The notes beneath the pieces were generated by a model, which worked only from the letters and a program-made list of their open reading frames with translations, was not told where the DNA came from and searched no databases. This document shows positions 41,282 to 51,977 of a stretch of 55,000 nt of DNA, piece by piece; within the stretch, counting starts at the first letter, position 1, and every line of letters begins with the position of its first letter. The stretch comes from Paulinella micropora. Taxonomy: Eukaryota; Cercozoa; Imbricatea; Euglyphida; Paulinellidae. A program made the translations under genes and the position numbers. The stretch covers positions 117,501-172,500 of the forward strand of contig WBZZ01002990.1 in assembly GCA_019918135.1 (NCBI GenBank). Reading direction: 5' to 3'.

Positions 41282-42986
41282 ATTAGGGATCTGCCCGCGT
41301 AGTCACTCAGAATCACGTAGAAGTCGCCCGGTTTCCCGCCGTTGCTGCAGGGAGCGGCCGGCTCGCACGTCTTCGTAGGGGGGCCTCTGTAGCAGTACAG
41401 GATGGCTCTGACAGGGGGCGCAAGCCCCCCGGCTGCGTACATGTAGCGTTGGTACAGGACCTGTGCCACCACCTCTTGCTGCCTGGTCCGAGCAGCATCA
41501 ACGTCGCCGTCGTCTCTGCCGAGGCACAGCTTCTTGGCAACCAAATCAAGCTTCTGCTCCTTAAACCGCCAAATGATGTCGTAGACTAAACTTTCGCCTT
41601 TCTTGTCGGCGTAGCGGTACCATTCTTTGTGTGGTACTAGACAGACGGGGGCTCTCTCTGGCCACAAAAAGAAGTCTGGCCCGGGGGGGGGAGTCCGTGC
41701 CTAGCCTCCCCACAAGGCCTGTCGCAGTGTTGGCTCTCAAGAAAACCCCGTGCTGGGCCTCGTCGTAGCAGCCCACGTGCATGTCGGGGCCATGCGGGGT
41801 CCAGTAAGCTTGCCCAGTGACCTGCAGCCCTGGCAGAAGCTCTTGGTGGAGTCGGAGTGGGCCCGCCAGTCCCGGGGCGCTTAGGACGTCTGGTGGGATA
41901 GTTTGGCAAGCACCGCCGTCGTGGGCGCCGTCGGGCTGGCTCTGTAATGGCTCCGGCACGGCCTTGGCGGGGAGGCCTGCTAGGGCCTCGTGCAGGCGGT
42001 TGTCAAAGCTCTTGCGCGGGGACTTTTCGTCGTCGCTCACAGGCTGGAGCTGCGCCCACCAGTCCCCGGCCAGTTGGCGCACCGGCTCCCGCACCAAAAC
42101 AGCACGAAGCTGACGCGCAACCGCCGGGGCGCAGGCTTCCCGGTAGCTCGCACCTTGCCGAGCGAGCAGGTCAAACAGGACCAGCAGGTTAAAGACGCGC
42201 GCGCTCCTCTCGGTCAGTAGACCCTCGTCGCGCGTGCCCCGACTGGCTACTAGCACTACCTCCTTGGCGTGCGCGACCCCCGCGTGCGACAGCACGTATT
42301 TGTGCTGTTGCTCGTGCCAACACAGCGACTTGTGGTCCATGTGCATTAGCAACAGGTGCCCCGTGCTTAGGGCCAGCGAATGGATGAAGGAGTCCAGCTC
42401 TGGCTGCTGCGGCGGCGGCTGCGGCGTGTTGGCCAACGACGCCCCCGCCCGGTCTGTCCACAGCCAGAAAGTCTCTGGCTTTTCCAGCAATATGCCGCGC
42501 ACAGCAGGCGTACAGCCCGTGGCTACGTGCAAGTAATGATGCAACGCAGCCTCCAACACAACTTGGCTAGCGCGCTCCTCTAGGTCGCCGGCCTTGGCGG
42601 GGGGCCCGTAGGGGACAGCCGCACAAACGCAAACTCAGCGTCTGGGATTGACAAAGTGCGCACATCCTCCCCCCCACACCAGCCCGCAGCTCTATCGACC
42701 CAGAATTTCTTCCAAGCCTTGGCGCTCACGCACTGGATCGCGACGGCCACGGGTCGCGCTGTCTGCGCAGGGCGGGCTTGCAGGGCTTCGACCGCGCTGC
42801 CGGCGCTAACCACGCAGCAGTGATCCTTCCACTCACAATCCAGCGGCGCTCGTGCAAACGATGCCACGCCTGCTCGTGCCTGGCGGGCTCCGCAGGTATC
42901 CCACATCTTTTGCACAGCAGGCCCGCGTCTTCTAACACGCACGTTAGAGCGCCAAACCCGCGCGCCGCGCCCTCGCGTTGGGGCAT
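41282..42986 (-). pseudogene. Tandem kinase-like gene, N-terminal part (before the fold-back insertion)
   Basis: Two kinase-like modules are visible in order. The first, degenerate one has LEAALHHYLHVATGCTPAV, LLMHMDHKSLCWHEQQHK in the place of the catalytic loop, and KYVLSHAGVAHAKEVVL. The second N-lobe has GESLVYDIIWRFKEQKLDLV-AKKL (Lys of the VAxK type) and FYVILSDYAGRSLMY (hinge region), then the fold-back element. Frame changes occur at C/G-runs near 42600 and 41690, and possibly near 42840 for the start; all lie at homopolymers or GC-rich repeats, so sequencing error competes with decay. The substrate is unknown; the start near 42986 is uncertain. Confidence 0.6.
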
Positions 42987-43189
42987 GCCCGGCTGCTGCC
43001 TCTGGGGGGATTCTTGCCTTTACTTCAGCACGCGAAAAAAGGAGGAGGGGCGCGGGGCGCGCCCTCCGCCCCCCCCCCCCCCCCGCTATCCTTTCCCCTC
43101 TCGTTTAACCTGCACATCTTTCCCCCGCCCCTCCACATCCCTCCCGCCCCCCGAGAGGGGAAGGGGTTTGTATTTAAATGTATATAAAA

Positions 43190-43448
43190 AATGTCAAAAC
43201 AAAAACAGGGAGTGACAGCATGCGACGTCGTCGGCACGCACAAGAGCTCGCTACTAGGCGAGACGGGCCTGTGCGGCTGCTGCCTGGACCCGCAAGGCTC
43301 TGACAGCCCCCAGAGAGATCCGTGCACCCGCAATTGGGATGCAGTGCAAGAGCTGTATAATTTACGAGACCGGAGGCTGGTATTGTGCTTTTACCTGTCG
43401 AACGAAAAAGAAAAATATTTACGTGGATTTTGTGTAATATTTATATAG
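43190..43448 (+). CDS. Possible 85-residue gene start, probably truncated
   Basis: After a TTTAAATGTATATAAAA TATA-like stretch, the ATG at 43191 opens MSKQKQGVTACDVVGTHKSS ... CGCCLDPQGSDSPQRDPC. The N-terminal ~65 residues look like protein; the end (KYLRGFCVIFI) is AT-rich and may be readthrough into inserted DNA. No family recognised. Confidence 0.35.
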
Positions 43449-43456
43449 CCGTACAT

Positions 43457-43530
43457 GCTCGGCAGTATTGTAGCGCGAGCATCATCATACTTATTCAGAT
43501 GCGCGCGTTAGAATACTGCCGTCAAATGTT
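43457..43530. repeat. Imperfect inverted repeat
   Basis: CGGCAGTATT...GCGCG near 43460 is mirrored by CGCGCGTTAGAATACTGCCG ending near 43525. It could form a hairpin or mark an element end next to the CACTA-like gene. Confidence 0.5.
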
Positions 43531-43614
43531 AAAGGAGGGTAGACATTATTATAATATGCGCCGCCGGGGGGGAGGGGGGGTGGTTGGGATACCCCCCGAA
43601 GAAGAATACTTGTG

Positions 43615-43615
<1 letters not shown>

Positions 43616-43691
<76 letters not shown>
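43616..43691 (+). repeat. (CTA)n microsatellite
   Basis: Uninterrupted ACT/CTA array just upstream of the Tnp2-like exon. Confidence 0.95.
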
Positions 43692-43739
43692 ATCGTCGCA
43701 ATTTTTGTTTTTATTCATACTCACCGTTCGTAATGTTAT

Positions 43740-44493
43740 TTGTATCCGGGTGATAGGTGCTCCAGGGACTGCAGCTTGACTCCTTTGAACAGTGCTGCGG
43801 TAACTTGTCAAGGGGGACATCCTTTGAGGGCCGAAAAGGTGTATTCGGTGGAATTACGAACTGCTTTCCGAGAATTCGTGTCTTCAGTTACGTGGCAGGA
43901 CATATACGATGCGACGGTAGGTCATAGATGCGTCGTCCCTGGGAGCATGTGTTGCATTAAGTGCTCGCCTCGCTTTCGCGAGAAGATGCAAGAGGACTCA
44001 ATACCCTGCCTTGTCTCCATTCTTATCTTGGTAGGAGGCGATGGCCTGCCATTAAATCACGGAAAATTTGGCATTGCCCGGTCGGTTTGGTTTAACACTG
44101 TCTTCAACGTGGCTTCACCATCAGTGAGAAGAGAGCGCATGATAGGTTCGCTGATTGGGGGACCGGTGCTACCTTCCAGCTTGAGAACCAGCATGTGGCC
44201 GATGCGCCGCGAGCTCAGCTCTTTGTATCTTCCTTTTTGGGCACACGACATTCGGTCCGAAGCCAAGCTCTGCCGTATCATTCTTCTTGGTGTGATGGGA
44301 GATGGACAAGGGATCAAAAAAATGGTAGGCTCGAACTGGACTGGTAAGTGGAGTTGTCCCTCGTGTAAACTCAGATTTGTGGAGCTCTCGCAAGGGCGCT
44401 GGATTACGCCAGATTTTCGTGTGTTTCTTCCGCGAAACCATCCCCTCCGTATTGACCCACGGTTTGGAGAACCTTGCATCGATGATCCACCAA
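43740..44493 (+). CDS. CACTA/Tnp2-type transposase gene, exon 1
   Basis: The exon encodes the Tnp2/Transposase_21 signature order: CLVSILILVGGDGLPLNHGK, a block MIGSLIGGPVLPSSLRTSMW with PMRRELSSLYL, then CRIILLGVMGDGQG and WSCPSCKLRFVEL (Cys pair). The donor CCAAA|GTAAGT at 44494 is strong. The start is uncertain because the upstream part may be another exon. CACTA (En/Spm) transposases move elements with TIRs; cleavage residues cannot be assigned with confidence. The gene continues with exons at 46023, 46916 and 48081. Confidence 0.65.
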
Positions 44494-46022
44494 AGTAAGT
44501 ATTGCCAAATGTTGCTCTCGCCCTGTGTTGCTTGTGGGCTATTTCAGACGCGCGGACGTGATAGCGCACCAAAATCCCCACACCCAAGTTTTCAGGATGA
44601 TCACCAGAAATAAGCAGAGTATCTGACAAAAATCAATACAAACATTGTAGAATACCAATATTCATATTGCTCAATATCAATGCAAATATTGCCCAATATC
44701 AATCTAAATATTGTCGAATACCAATATACATATTCCGGAATACCAATATAAATATTGAATAATACCAATATAAATATTTGCGAATATCAACATAAAGATT
44801 GCCAGTATCAATATAAAGGTTGCCAAATATCAATATAAATATTGTCTATATATATGGTAGGTACAAAACCCATGGTTGGTACCTAACCCACTTGCCGCTG
44901 CTGCTAGCCCAGTTTTGTGATGTGCTTTTTCTTGTTATTTTGTCTGACACTGTCACAAAACTAGGCTCGCTCATTTCTTTCAAGGTTGTTTTTCTATTAC
45001 AGTGTCCATAATAGGAAAAATTTAATTAGCAGGCATAAAAAGTTTATGGAATTCCAATACATTATGTGCAACGACTGCAATTGTTAATCTCTCCTATTAT
45101 GGCCACTGAGGCATGTAATCGCAACGCCCTGAGAAATACATTCTGACCACAGCCTGGCAATCATATCTGCAAGACCGGAAGTACTTCTTACATTTTTCTG
45201 ATCTTCAGCGACTGATTACTGCGTTTCAATGCATACATTCCAGGTTCGTTGCTTGTCCACTCCACACTTAACGTCCCAGAGGGACCGTTCAGATTGGAGT
45301 TGCCACTCTCCTTCTGGCCACAGCCTGGCAATCATATCTTCAAGCTGATACTAGTTAGTCGCTCTAGACCGGAAATACTTCTTACATTTTTCTGGTCCAC
45401 GGCGACTTGCTTGCTTGTCTTCTTCAGATTGGAGTTGCCACTCTCATTCTGGCCACAGCCTGGCAATGCTTGCTTGTCTTCTTGCATTTCTTGTTTGCTT
45501 GTCTTCTTCCATTTCCACGTCCACCATTTGAGCAGACAGGTTATGAAAGAAGTCACCAAACCTTTCCAGCTCAAGACCGGAAGTACTTCTTACATTTTTC
45601 TGATCTCCAGCGACTGATTACTGATTACTGCGTTTCAATGCATACATTCCAGCTTCGTTACTTGCCACAGCCTGGCAATCATATCTTCAAGCTGATACTA
45701 GTATGTCGCTTTGGATCAGAAATACTTCTTACATTTTTCTGATCGACAGCGATGGACTACTGCGTTTCAAGGCAAATATTGCCCAACATCAATCTAAATA
45801 TTGCCGAATATCAATATACATATTCCGGAATACCAATATAAATATTGCGGAATACCAATATAAATATTTGCGAATATCAACGTAAAGATTGCCAAGTATC
45901 AATATAAAGATTGCCAAATATCAATATAAATAATGTCTATATATATGGTAGGTACAAAACCCATGGTTGGTACCTCCGATACGGCCGACGCGGAGAAGCC
46001 ATGAACGCCAACCTCCTTGCAG
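44494..46022 (+). other. Intron of the Tnp2-like gene with palindromes and nested repeats
   Basis: Holds two copies of a ~200-bp block (44671-44892 and 45771-45973, sharing TATATATGGTAGGTACAAAA) rich in AATATAAATATT palindromes. Between them are several copies of a ~110-150 bp unit (TGGCAATCATATCTTCAAGC ... GACCGGAAGTACTTCTTACA) at ~45136-45765. No gene is supported inside. Confidence 0.7.
45136..45765 (+). repeat. Tandem/nested 110-150 bp units
   Basis: Recurring strings CCACAGCCTGGCAAT, TCTTACATTTTTCTG and GCGTTTCAATGCATACATTCC appear three to four times in variable order, showing a rearranged tandem array. Confidence 0.75.
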
Positions 46023-46684
46023 ATCAGAAGCCAAAGCACATCAAAGGTGTGAAGTACCTTTCCGCTTTGAGTGGTGTTCCTGGTTTTGATGTTGCACGCG
46101 ATTTCTTCCTGGACCTAATGCACCTTATTTGGAACCTGTTCAAGCATTTCATCCGAATGACCTGGAAGCAAACAAAAGCAGAAAGCAACAACCAGAAGAG
46201 TCAAGGACACAAGGTAAAGCCGTTAGCACGTTTCTATATATGGCAGCGACGAGCAGGAGAAGAGTTTGACGAATATTAAACAGCAATGCGGGAAGCCAAG
46301 CAGAAGCACGCCCGCGACACAAGGTTTGTGGAGCAGGCTCTGATCGACTATGAAGAGCTGGGTTTGGATGCAGCCGCCAGGTATGAAGTTTGCAACAGGT
46401 TTATAAGTATAATGGCTCCGAGAGGTATGAAGGGTACAGGGTCACCCTACGGTAACTTTGGATCATTTAAATCTGCGGATGCAAGCTTTTTTTTCAAGTA
46501 CTGCCCTTGGATTTTCGACGGCATCGACGATATCAAGGCACCACGACTTGCGACTATAAAAAGAATATTTCTTTTGGCGCGTCTCTGCATGAGGCGCACA
46601 CTTCCGGCCGACGTTAAGGAAAAGATTGGGCTTTTCTTCACCGAGCAGGTTACTAATAGCAATACTATGATAAATATTGAAACG
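46023..46684 (+). pseudogene. Tnp2-type transposase gene, exon 2, with an in-frame stop
   Basis: After acceptor CCTTGCAG the frame encodes HIKGVKYLSALSGVPGFDVA and FFLDLMHLIWNLFKHF, the G.K..S.L......D..H motif that follows the core domain in CACTA transposases. A TAA at 46277-46279 interrupts it. The same frame goes on MREAKQKHARDTRFVEQALI, APRGMKGTGSPYGNFGSFKS and WIFDGIDDIKAPR to a donor ACG|GTATAA at 46684. The nonsense codon marks a decayed copy, unless it lies in a tiny unrecognised intron. Confidence 0.6.
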
Positions 46685-46915
46685 GTATAATAATGAGTAT
46701 AACGTACATCTTAATGTTTGTATTGCTATTTTGCAGTATAAATATTGGTACATTTAAATATTTATATTGCTTTTTGGAAATATAAATATTGACCAAAGTT
46801 CAATGTTAGTATTGATTTCTTGAAATATAAATATTGACATTTCATTGCTTTAGTATATAATACATTGCTTTGGTATATTGATTCAGTAATATAATTTCAT
46901 TACTTATTATGGTAG
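46685..46915 (+). repeat. Short intron rich in AATATT palindromes
   Basis: Contains repeated TATAAATATTG(A/G) strings. It is bounded by GTATAA and ATGGTAG. Confidence 0.7.
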
Positions 46916-47468
46916 GTGGTGGAAATTGCACATGGTATACCCAAGACGGAACATACGTACTGGCTGCATCAGTTTGCCTGCAAAGTAATCAAGCAGATGG
47001 CTGAGTGGGGCCCACTGCCTGATGTGGCTGCTTTTGGTTTAGAGCGTGAAGGAGGAGAAAGTAAAAAACAAGTACACACCTCCAACGAGCCAGAGAAGAC
47101 TTTCATAAAGCGTTGGCAGGAAAAGGCAGTAACGTCATTTTCGGCTCTAGGAGAAGCTAGCAAAGATATCAAAGAAAAAAAAGTCTTTGCTGACCTGGAG
47201 ATCGCCCGATCCTACGGAGGGAGAGATTTAAACTTTGCACAGACTGCATACGAAATGATATGGGCCAAGAAGAAAAGATTTCTGAGACCTAAGCGACGCG
47301 CGGAGGTGGTACGATTCGTCGCATCCTGCTGGGGAAAAATTCCGCAATGGCAGCATCTGTCTGCGCAGCCGCATTTTGAGAAGGAAGAGATGCTGCTGTG
47401 CAGGAAAGTCTGCATTAAAGGAGTGCAGATGTCTTGTACCACAAATACACGAGGGCAACTGTTTGCAG
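46916..47468 (+). CDS. Tnp2-type transposase gene, exon 3
   Basis: The exon begins VVEIAHGIPKTEHTYWLHQF and QMAEWGPLPDVAAFGLERE, the P..H...H......GPL....F.E..(H/R) pattern typical of the C-terminal part of CACTA transposases. It continues FIKRWQEKAVTSFSALGEAS and WAKKKRFLRPKRRAEVVRFV to a donor TTTGCAG|GTGG. Joining to 48081 keeps the frame. Confidence 0.62.
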
Positions 47469-47563
47469 GTGGAAACAGCTAATTGCTGTTTTTGTTGTGT
47501 TCAAGTTTATATTGCTATTTTGCGGTGCAAATAGTGACTAAATGTTAATGTTTGTTGTTGTTG

Positions 47564-47606
<43 letters not shown>

Positions 47607-48080
47607 GTGTTGTTGCAATCAATATATATATTCATAATTTTAATATTCGTATTGCTTTTGTGCAATATAAATGTTGAGTCTGACTAAACTTCAATATTTA
47701 TGTTGCTTTTGTACAATATAAATATTTACTGATTTGCAATATATATATTGATTTACTGTAATATAAATATGGACGATGTTGCAATATTAATGTTGCTTGT
47801 TTTCAATATCAATATTGACTTAATGTCAATGATTATATTTCTTGTTTAAAATATAAATATTCACTCAATCTCAATATTTATATTGCTAAAAAAAGCAATA
47901 TAAATATTGCACATATTTTAGTAGCTATATTGTTTTTTGACAATATAAATATTGACTTAATGTCAATACCTACATTGATTTGTAGCAATACGAATACTGA
48001 CAAAATATCAATACTTGCATTGCTTTTTTTGCAATATAAATATTGATAATATTTTACCATATTTGTCTAACTGTTGGCAG
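47469..48080 (+). repeat. Intron made almost entirely of CAATATAAATATTG-like palindromes plus a T-run
   Basis: A T-run at 47566-47605 is followed by about a dozen AATATAAATATTG units (e.g. near 47655, 47715, 47890, 47940, 48030). The acceptor is TTGGCAG at 48080. Confidence 0.8.
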
Positions 48081-49105
48081 GTGGCAGCAGCTTTTTGACT
48101 CTTGATGGGAAAAGTTTGAAGTCCATTTTCGAAGATGCTACTCACAATTTCCTTTTCGTCGCCAATGAGCGACCGTATGCAGCGTGCGTGGAATATTACG
48201 TTCGTTTATCATTTGATTTAGCGCTGTCTCAGAGTTCTGTTGACTTGGCAACAACACAACTTTTTCAGACAATCCCATACGAAAACGAGCGTTTGATATC
48301 TATCTCTGACTGCAGCTTGCCAAAACCAAGTTTGACATTCCTGCCGGTATGCTACTTGAAAGAGCCGTGCATGGTGGCACCAGTTCCGTTGCAAGCGCGG
48401 CGATGGTTTTTTATACAGGTGGATCAGAGCCAGTACTTACCACACAGCCTGCAGCAACAGCTGCAACAACAGCATCAGCAGCAACAACATCAACAACGAC
48501 GACAACAACAACCACAGCAGCAAGAACGACAACCGCAGCAACCACAGCAGCAACGACGACAACAACAACAACGCCAACAACAGCGGCAGTTGCAAGTTGT
48601 AGATTTAGATGAGACAGACGAAGAGGAAGAACATCAGCAACATCAACAACGACAACCGCAACAACCACAGCAGCATGCGCAATTGGAAGTTGTAGATTTA
48701 GACGACACAGACGAAGAGGAAGAAAAGAAAGAACAAAAAGAACAAGTGCGAGGCGAACAAGAAGAAGAAAAAAAGAAGAAGAAGAAGAAGAAGAAGAAGA
48801 AGAAGAAGAAGAAGAAGAAGAAGAACAAGAAGGAGAACAAGAACAAGAAGAAGAAGGAGAACAAGAACAAGAAGAAGAAGGAGAACAAGAACAAGAAGAA
48901 GAACAAGAAGAAGAAGAAGAACAAAAACCAGAAGATGAAGAAGATGATGATGAAGAAGAAGAAGAAGAAGAAGAAGAAGAGTAGAAGAAGCAGAAAAAGC
49001 AGAAGCAGTAGCAAAAGAAGAAGAAAAAGAAGAAGAAGAAGAAGAAGAAGAACCTGTACCTTCGTGAATAAAATCAATATAGATATTGACAAATTACAAT
49101 GTTAG
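48081..49105 (+). CDS. Tnp2-type transposase gene, last exon: Gln-rich and acidic tail with two SIM-like motifs
   Basis: The exon opens GGSSFLTLDGKSLKSIFEDA, a folded part (FVANERPYAACVEYYVRLSF, LPVCYLKEPCMVAP, RRWFFIQVDQ), then a Gln/His-rich region and two repeats, QVVDLDETDEEEE and EVVDLDDTDEEEE. These resemble SUMO-interacting motifs (hydrophobic core, Asp, acidic tail). The following (AAG)n tract reads Lys in this frame to 49105; one frame over it reads a Glu/Gln-rich tail (EQEGEQEQEEEGEQEQ ... QKPEDEEDDD) ending at TAG near 48984, which looks more natural, so microsatellite slippage may have changed the frame. Confidence 0.5.
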
Positions 49106-49650
49106 TATTAAACTTAGGCAATATAAATATTGCAATTGTACAATATAGATATTGTGGTTCTGTAATATAAATATTGCAAATAAGCAATATAATTTTTGTG
49201 ATTCTACATGTCAGTTCAAAACGATTGGAAACATAACGACCATTTGCCGGGAAGAAATGTTTGTTATATTTCCAATTGTTTCAGACGGGCCCTCACTACA
49301 GTTGTTTCTGAACATTCGATAGTTGTATTGAAAAGAGACAATATTTATATTGCTTGATTTCAATATAATTATCATAGTTTTTCAATATTAATATTGTATT
49401 AAAAATCAATATTAAATCTTGCGTAAAATCAATATTTTTTTATTAATTTTTTTTAATAATTTTAACTTTTTTTGCCTTGGTTTCGTAAAAAATTTTCATC
49501 AATATTGCGAAAATTATAGATCAATATCAGTATTGATTTCAAAATCAATATCTTTTTTTTTTTGGAAAAAATATTGATTTGAAATCAATATTGATATTGC
49601 ACAAATCAATATTTTTAAAAAATATTGACAAAATCAATATTATCGTTCCG
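49060..49650 (+). repeat. Downstream cluster of AATATAAATATT palindromes
   Basis: More CAATATAAATATTG-like units (49110-49190) and longer AT palindromes such as TTGATTTGAAATCAATATTG (near 49575). Together with the introns it frames the transposase gene and may be the subterminal repeat of the CACTA-like element. Confidence 0.75.
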
Positions 49651-50280
49651 GGTAGTGCAAGGCTAACCTCCACTTCTAGTAGTCACGTAGTAAAAGAAAG
49701 GGAAGTCAGAATTGAACCCAACAACAAGCCAAAGGGGAAAACCGCTAAACACGCAGTGTCCCTTTGACACGGGTCAACTGACACGATGCCTTACGTCCGT
49801 ACTAGTAACATGCACAAATGCCAAAACGTACCTAAAAACACAACCCATAAGTGCAATTTCCCTGTCACGGGAAAAACAGCCAAATTCCATGGTATTTCCG
49901 TCGTGACCATTTTCCCTTAATTTCAAACGGATACCACATACGCTACAAAAGGATCGGGCCGGGTTTACGCTATTAATGTGGGAGGTTATTCAATATGAAT
50001 GCTACAGCTTTGTGTAATTTGCATCCTAAAAACCTTCGCCACTCCGGTAAACGGTTAAGTGTAAAATATAGGATTTAAGGCGCTATGGGGTTTACGCTTC
50101 CAAGCTTATCCTCATACCCCTTTATCCTAATACAACATTAAAACCGGAACTATTGTTCAAAACCGGAAATGTAATAAGAATTCATCTTAAAATAAATTTC
50201 ATAACAAGGAATCAGTTCCACGAGTGAATTCCCGTAAAGCCAATAGCGTAAAAACGATGTAGTATACCGTGGGTGTTACA
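49651..50280. other. Unannotated DNA
   Basis: No supported gene, repeat or RNA seen in this stretch. Confidence 0.5.
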
Positions 50281-50289
50281 AGGCTCTTC

Positions 50290-50365
50290 CATTTTATCTC
50301 TTCTGCTTCCCACTCACTTCTACGAGTGGCAAGTATTCTATTAAAACAGTGCTTGCGTAAAAAGA
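50290..50365 (+). repeat. Dispersed ~75-bp repeat, copy 1
   Basis: CTTCCCACTCACTTCTACGAGTGGCAAGTATTCTATTAAAACAGTGCTTGCGTAAAAA-type unit (text: GAGTGGCAAGTATTCTATTA). Other copies at 51897-51977 (+), 53899-53975 (-) and 54428-54510 (+). Confidence 0.75.
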
Positions 50366-50735
50366 AAGAAAGAAAAAAGGAAAGAAAGAAGCTGAGAAAG
50401 AAAGAAAGAAACTGAAAGAAACTGAAAGAAACCGCTGAAAGAAAGAAAGAAAGAAAGAAAGAAAGCAAGCAAGCAAGACAAAGAAAGAAAAAAAGAAAGA
50501 GTCAAGTAAAAAAGAAAAAAAGAACTTGGAAAGAAAGAAAGAAAGAAAGAAAAAAAGAAAAAAGAAAGAAAGAAAGAAAGAAACTTCGGAAAGAAAGAAA
50601 GAAAGAAAGAAAGAAAGAACTTGAACTGAGAAAGAAAGACTGAAGAAAGAAAGAAAGAAAGAAAGACTGAAGAAAGAAAGAAAGAAAGAAAGAAAGAAGC
50701 TGAGAAAGAAAGAAAGAAAGAAAGAAAAAAGAAAA

Positions 50736-50771
<36 letters not shown>

Positions 50772-50790
50772 AAGAAAGATAGAAAGAAAC
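50366..50790 (+). repeat. (GAAA)n microsatellite
   Basis: GAAA repeats with occasional CTGA interruptions, directly after dispersed repeat copy 1. Confidence 0.95.
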
Positions 50791-51580
50791 TGCTCCCCCC
50801 GTCCCTGATCTTGATGTTCGGCCCAAACTACAAGCCTCTTTTGCCCTTGGAGGGCGCCTCTGGCAGAAACATGGGTGATAATTATCATCCGAGTGTTGCT
50901 GAGGCATGCGTCTTATTGTGTGGCAGTGCCCTTTGGGCCACTCCTGTCAACACTCATTACACAGGCTATGTTGACAACCGTGCTCTCCTTCACAGACTAA
51001 GCCATCCCCTGAGTCAACTGAACATGGGAAGCCGGATCCTGCCGGTTCCCTGAGGGTCTCCGCCTCCGCCGCCATTGCTGCCAGGCCTATTATTATGGCC
51101 ATTATGGCTGTTCTGCACGCACGTGCGTCAGTCGCACGGGAGTAACTTGAGACTCGGGAGTCTGCTCTTTCACCAACGATCACACACTAGGTCGGAAGCG
51201 TTCCCTGTCTGCCTCCTCGGGAGTCTCAGAAGTTGATTCATTTGCAAACATGCTTCGGAGTCGCTGCAGTGAGGACACAACTTATCCTCCCGGTGCCCGG
51301 TATACGAACTTTGAGGAGCGGCTGTATCTCGTCGAAGGTGCTCCGAGGCTGAAAATCCTGAATTTTGCGGGACGCATATATTGGGAAATACACGTGAGCA
51401 TGTGCGTCACGCCGTGCCCAACGTTACCGTAACGCCCTTCGAGATATAATATCATCAAACCTGGTAGTGCGCATGGAACGGGAGGCGGTCCCTGTAACCA
51501 GCGTGCTTTCATTCAGTCAACCCAACCACCTCCAGATTCTCGCGCTACCCCGGTTCAAGTGGCTGCGATCCCTGAGAAGT
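50791..51580. other. Low-information spacer
   Basis: Only short ORFs with no recognisable product. No gene is claimed. Confidence 0.5.
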
Positions 51581-51728
51581 CAGTTTTTTTTTTTTTTTTT
51601 TTTTTTGTTGACTTTTTCCCCTCCCTTGTTTCCTTCCTATTTTACTCTATCTTCGTTTCTTTGCTCTCTTTCTGCTTCTCTTTTTCCTTTTTTATTACTA
51701 CTTTCTTTCCCCCTTTCAAACTTGAAGG

Positions 51729-51779
<51 letters not shown>

Positions 51780-51860
51780 TGAAAATTTCTTTCTTTCTTT
51801 CTTTCTTTCTTTCGTGTCCTTTCGTTTTCCTCTTTCTTTTCCTTTTTTTTATTTTATTTG
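51581..51860 (+). repeat. T-run and (TTTC)n microsatellite
   Basis: A T-run at 51584-51606 and TTTC repeats at ~51730-51815. Confidence 0.95.
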
Positions 51861-51977
51861 ACGCTTCACTTTTTCACTTTTGTATCTCTTGATACCTCTC
51901 CCATTTTACTCTTACGCTTCCCACTGGTTCCTACAAGTGGTAAGTAATGTATTATTAAACGTGTTTGCGTAAAAATA
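51861..51977 (+). repeat. Dispersed repeat, copy 2 (longer form)
   Basis: ACGCTTCACTTTTTCA ... CTCTCCCATTTTACTC ... TCCTACAAGTGGTAAGTA ... GTGTTTGCGTAAAAA, matching 54376-54510 over its full length and the other copies over the 3' ~75 bp. Confidence 0.8.

Noticed and set aside
41817..42583. Plus-strand ORFs opposite the kinase-like gene
   Set aside because: Antisense shadows in GC-rich DNA; no recognisable domain.
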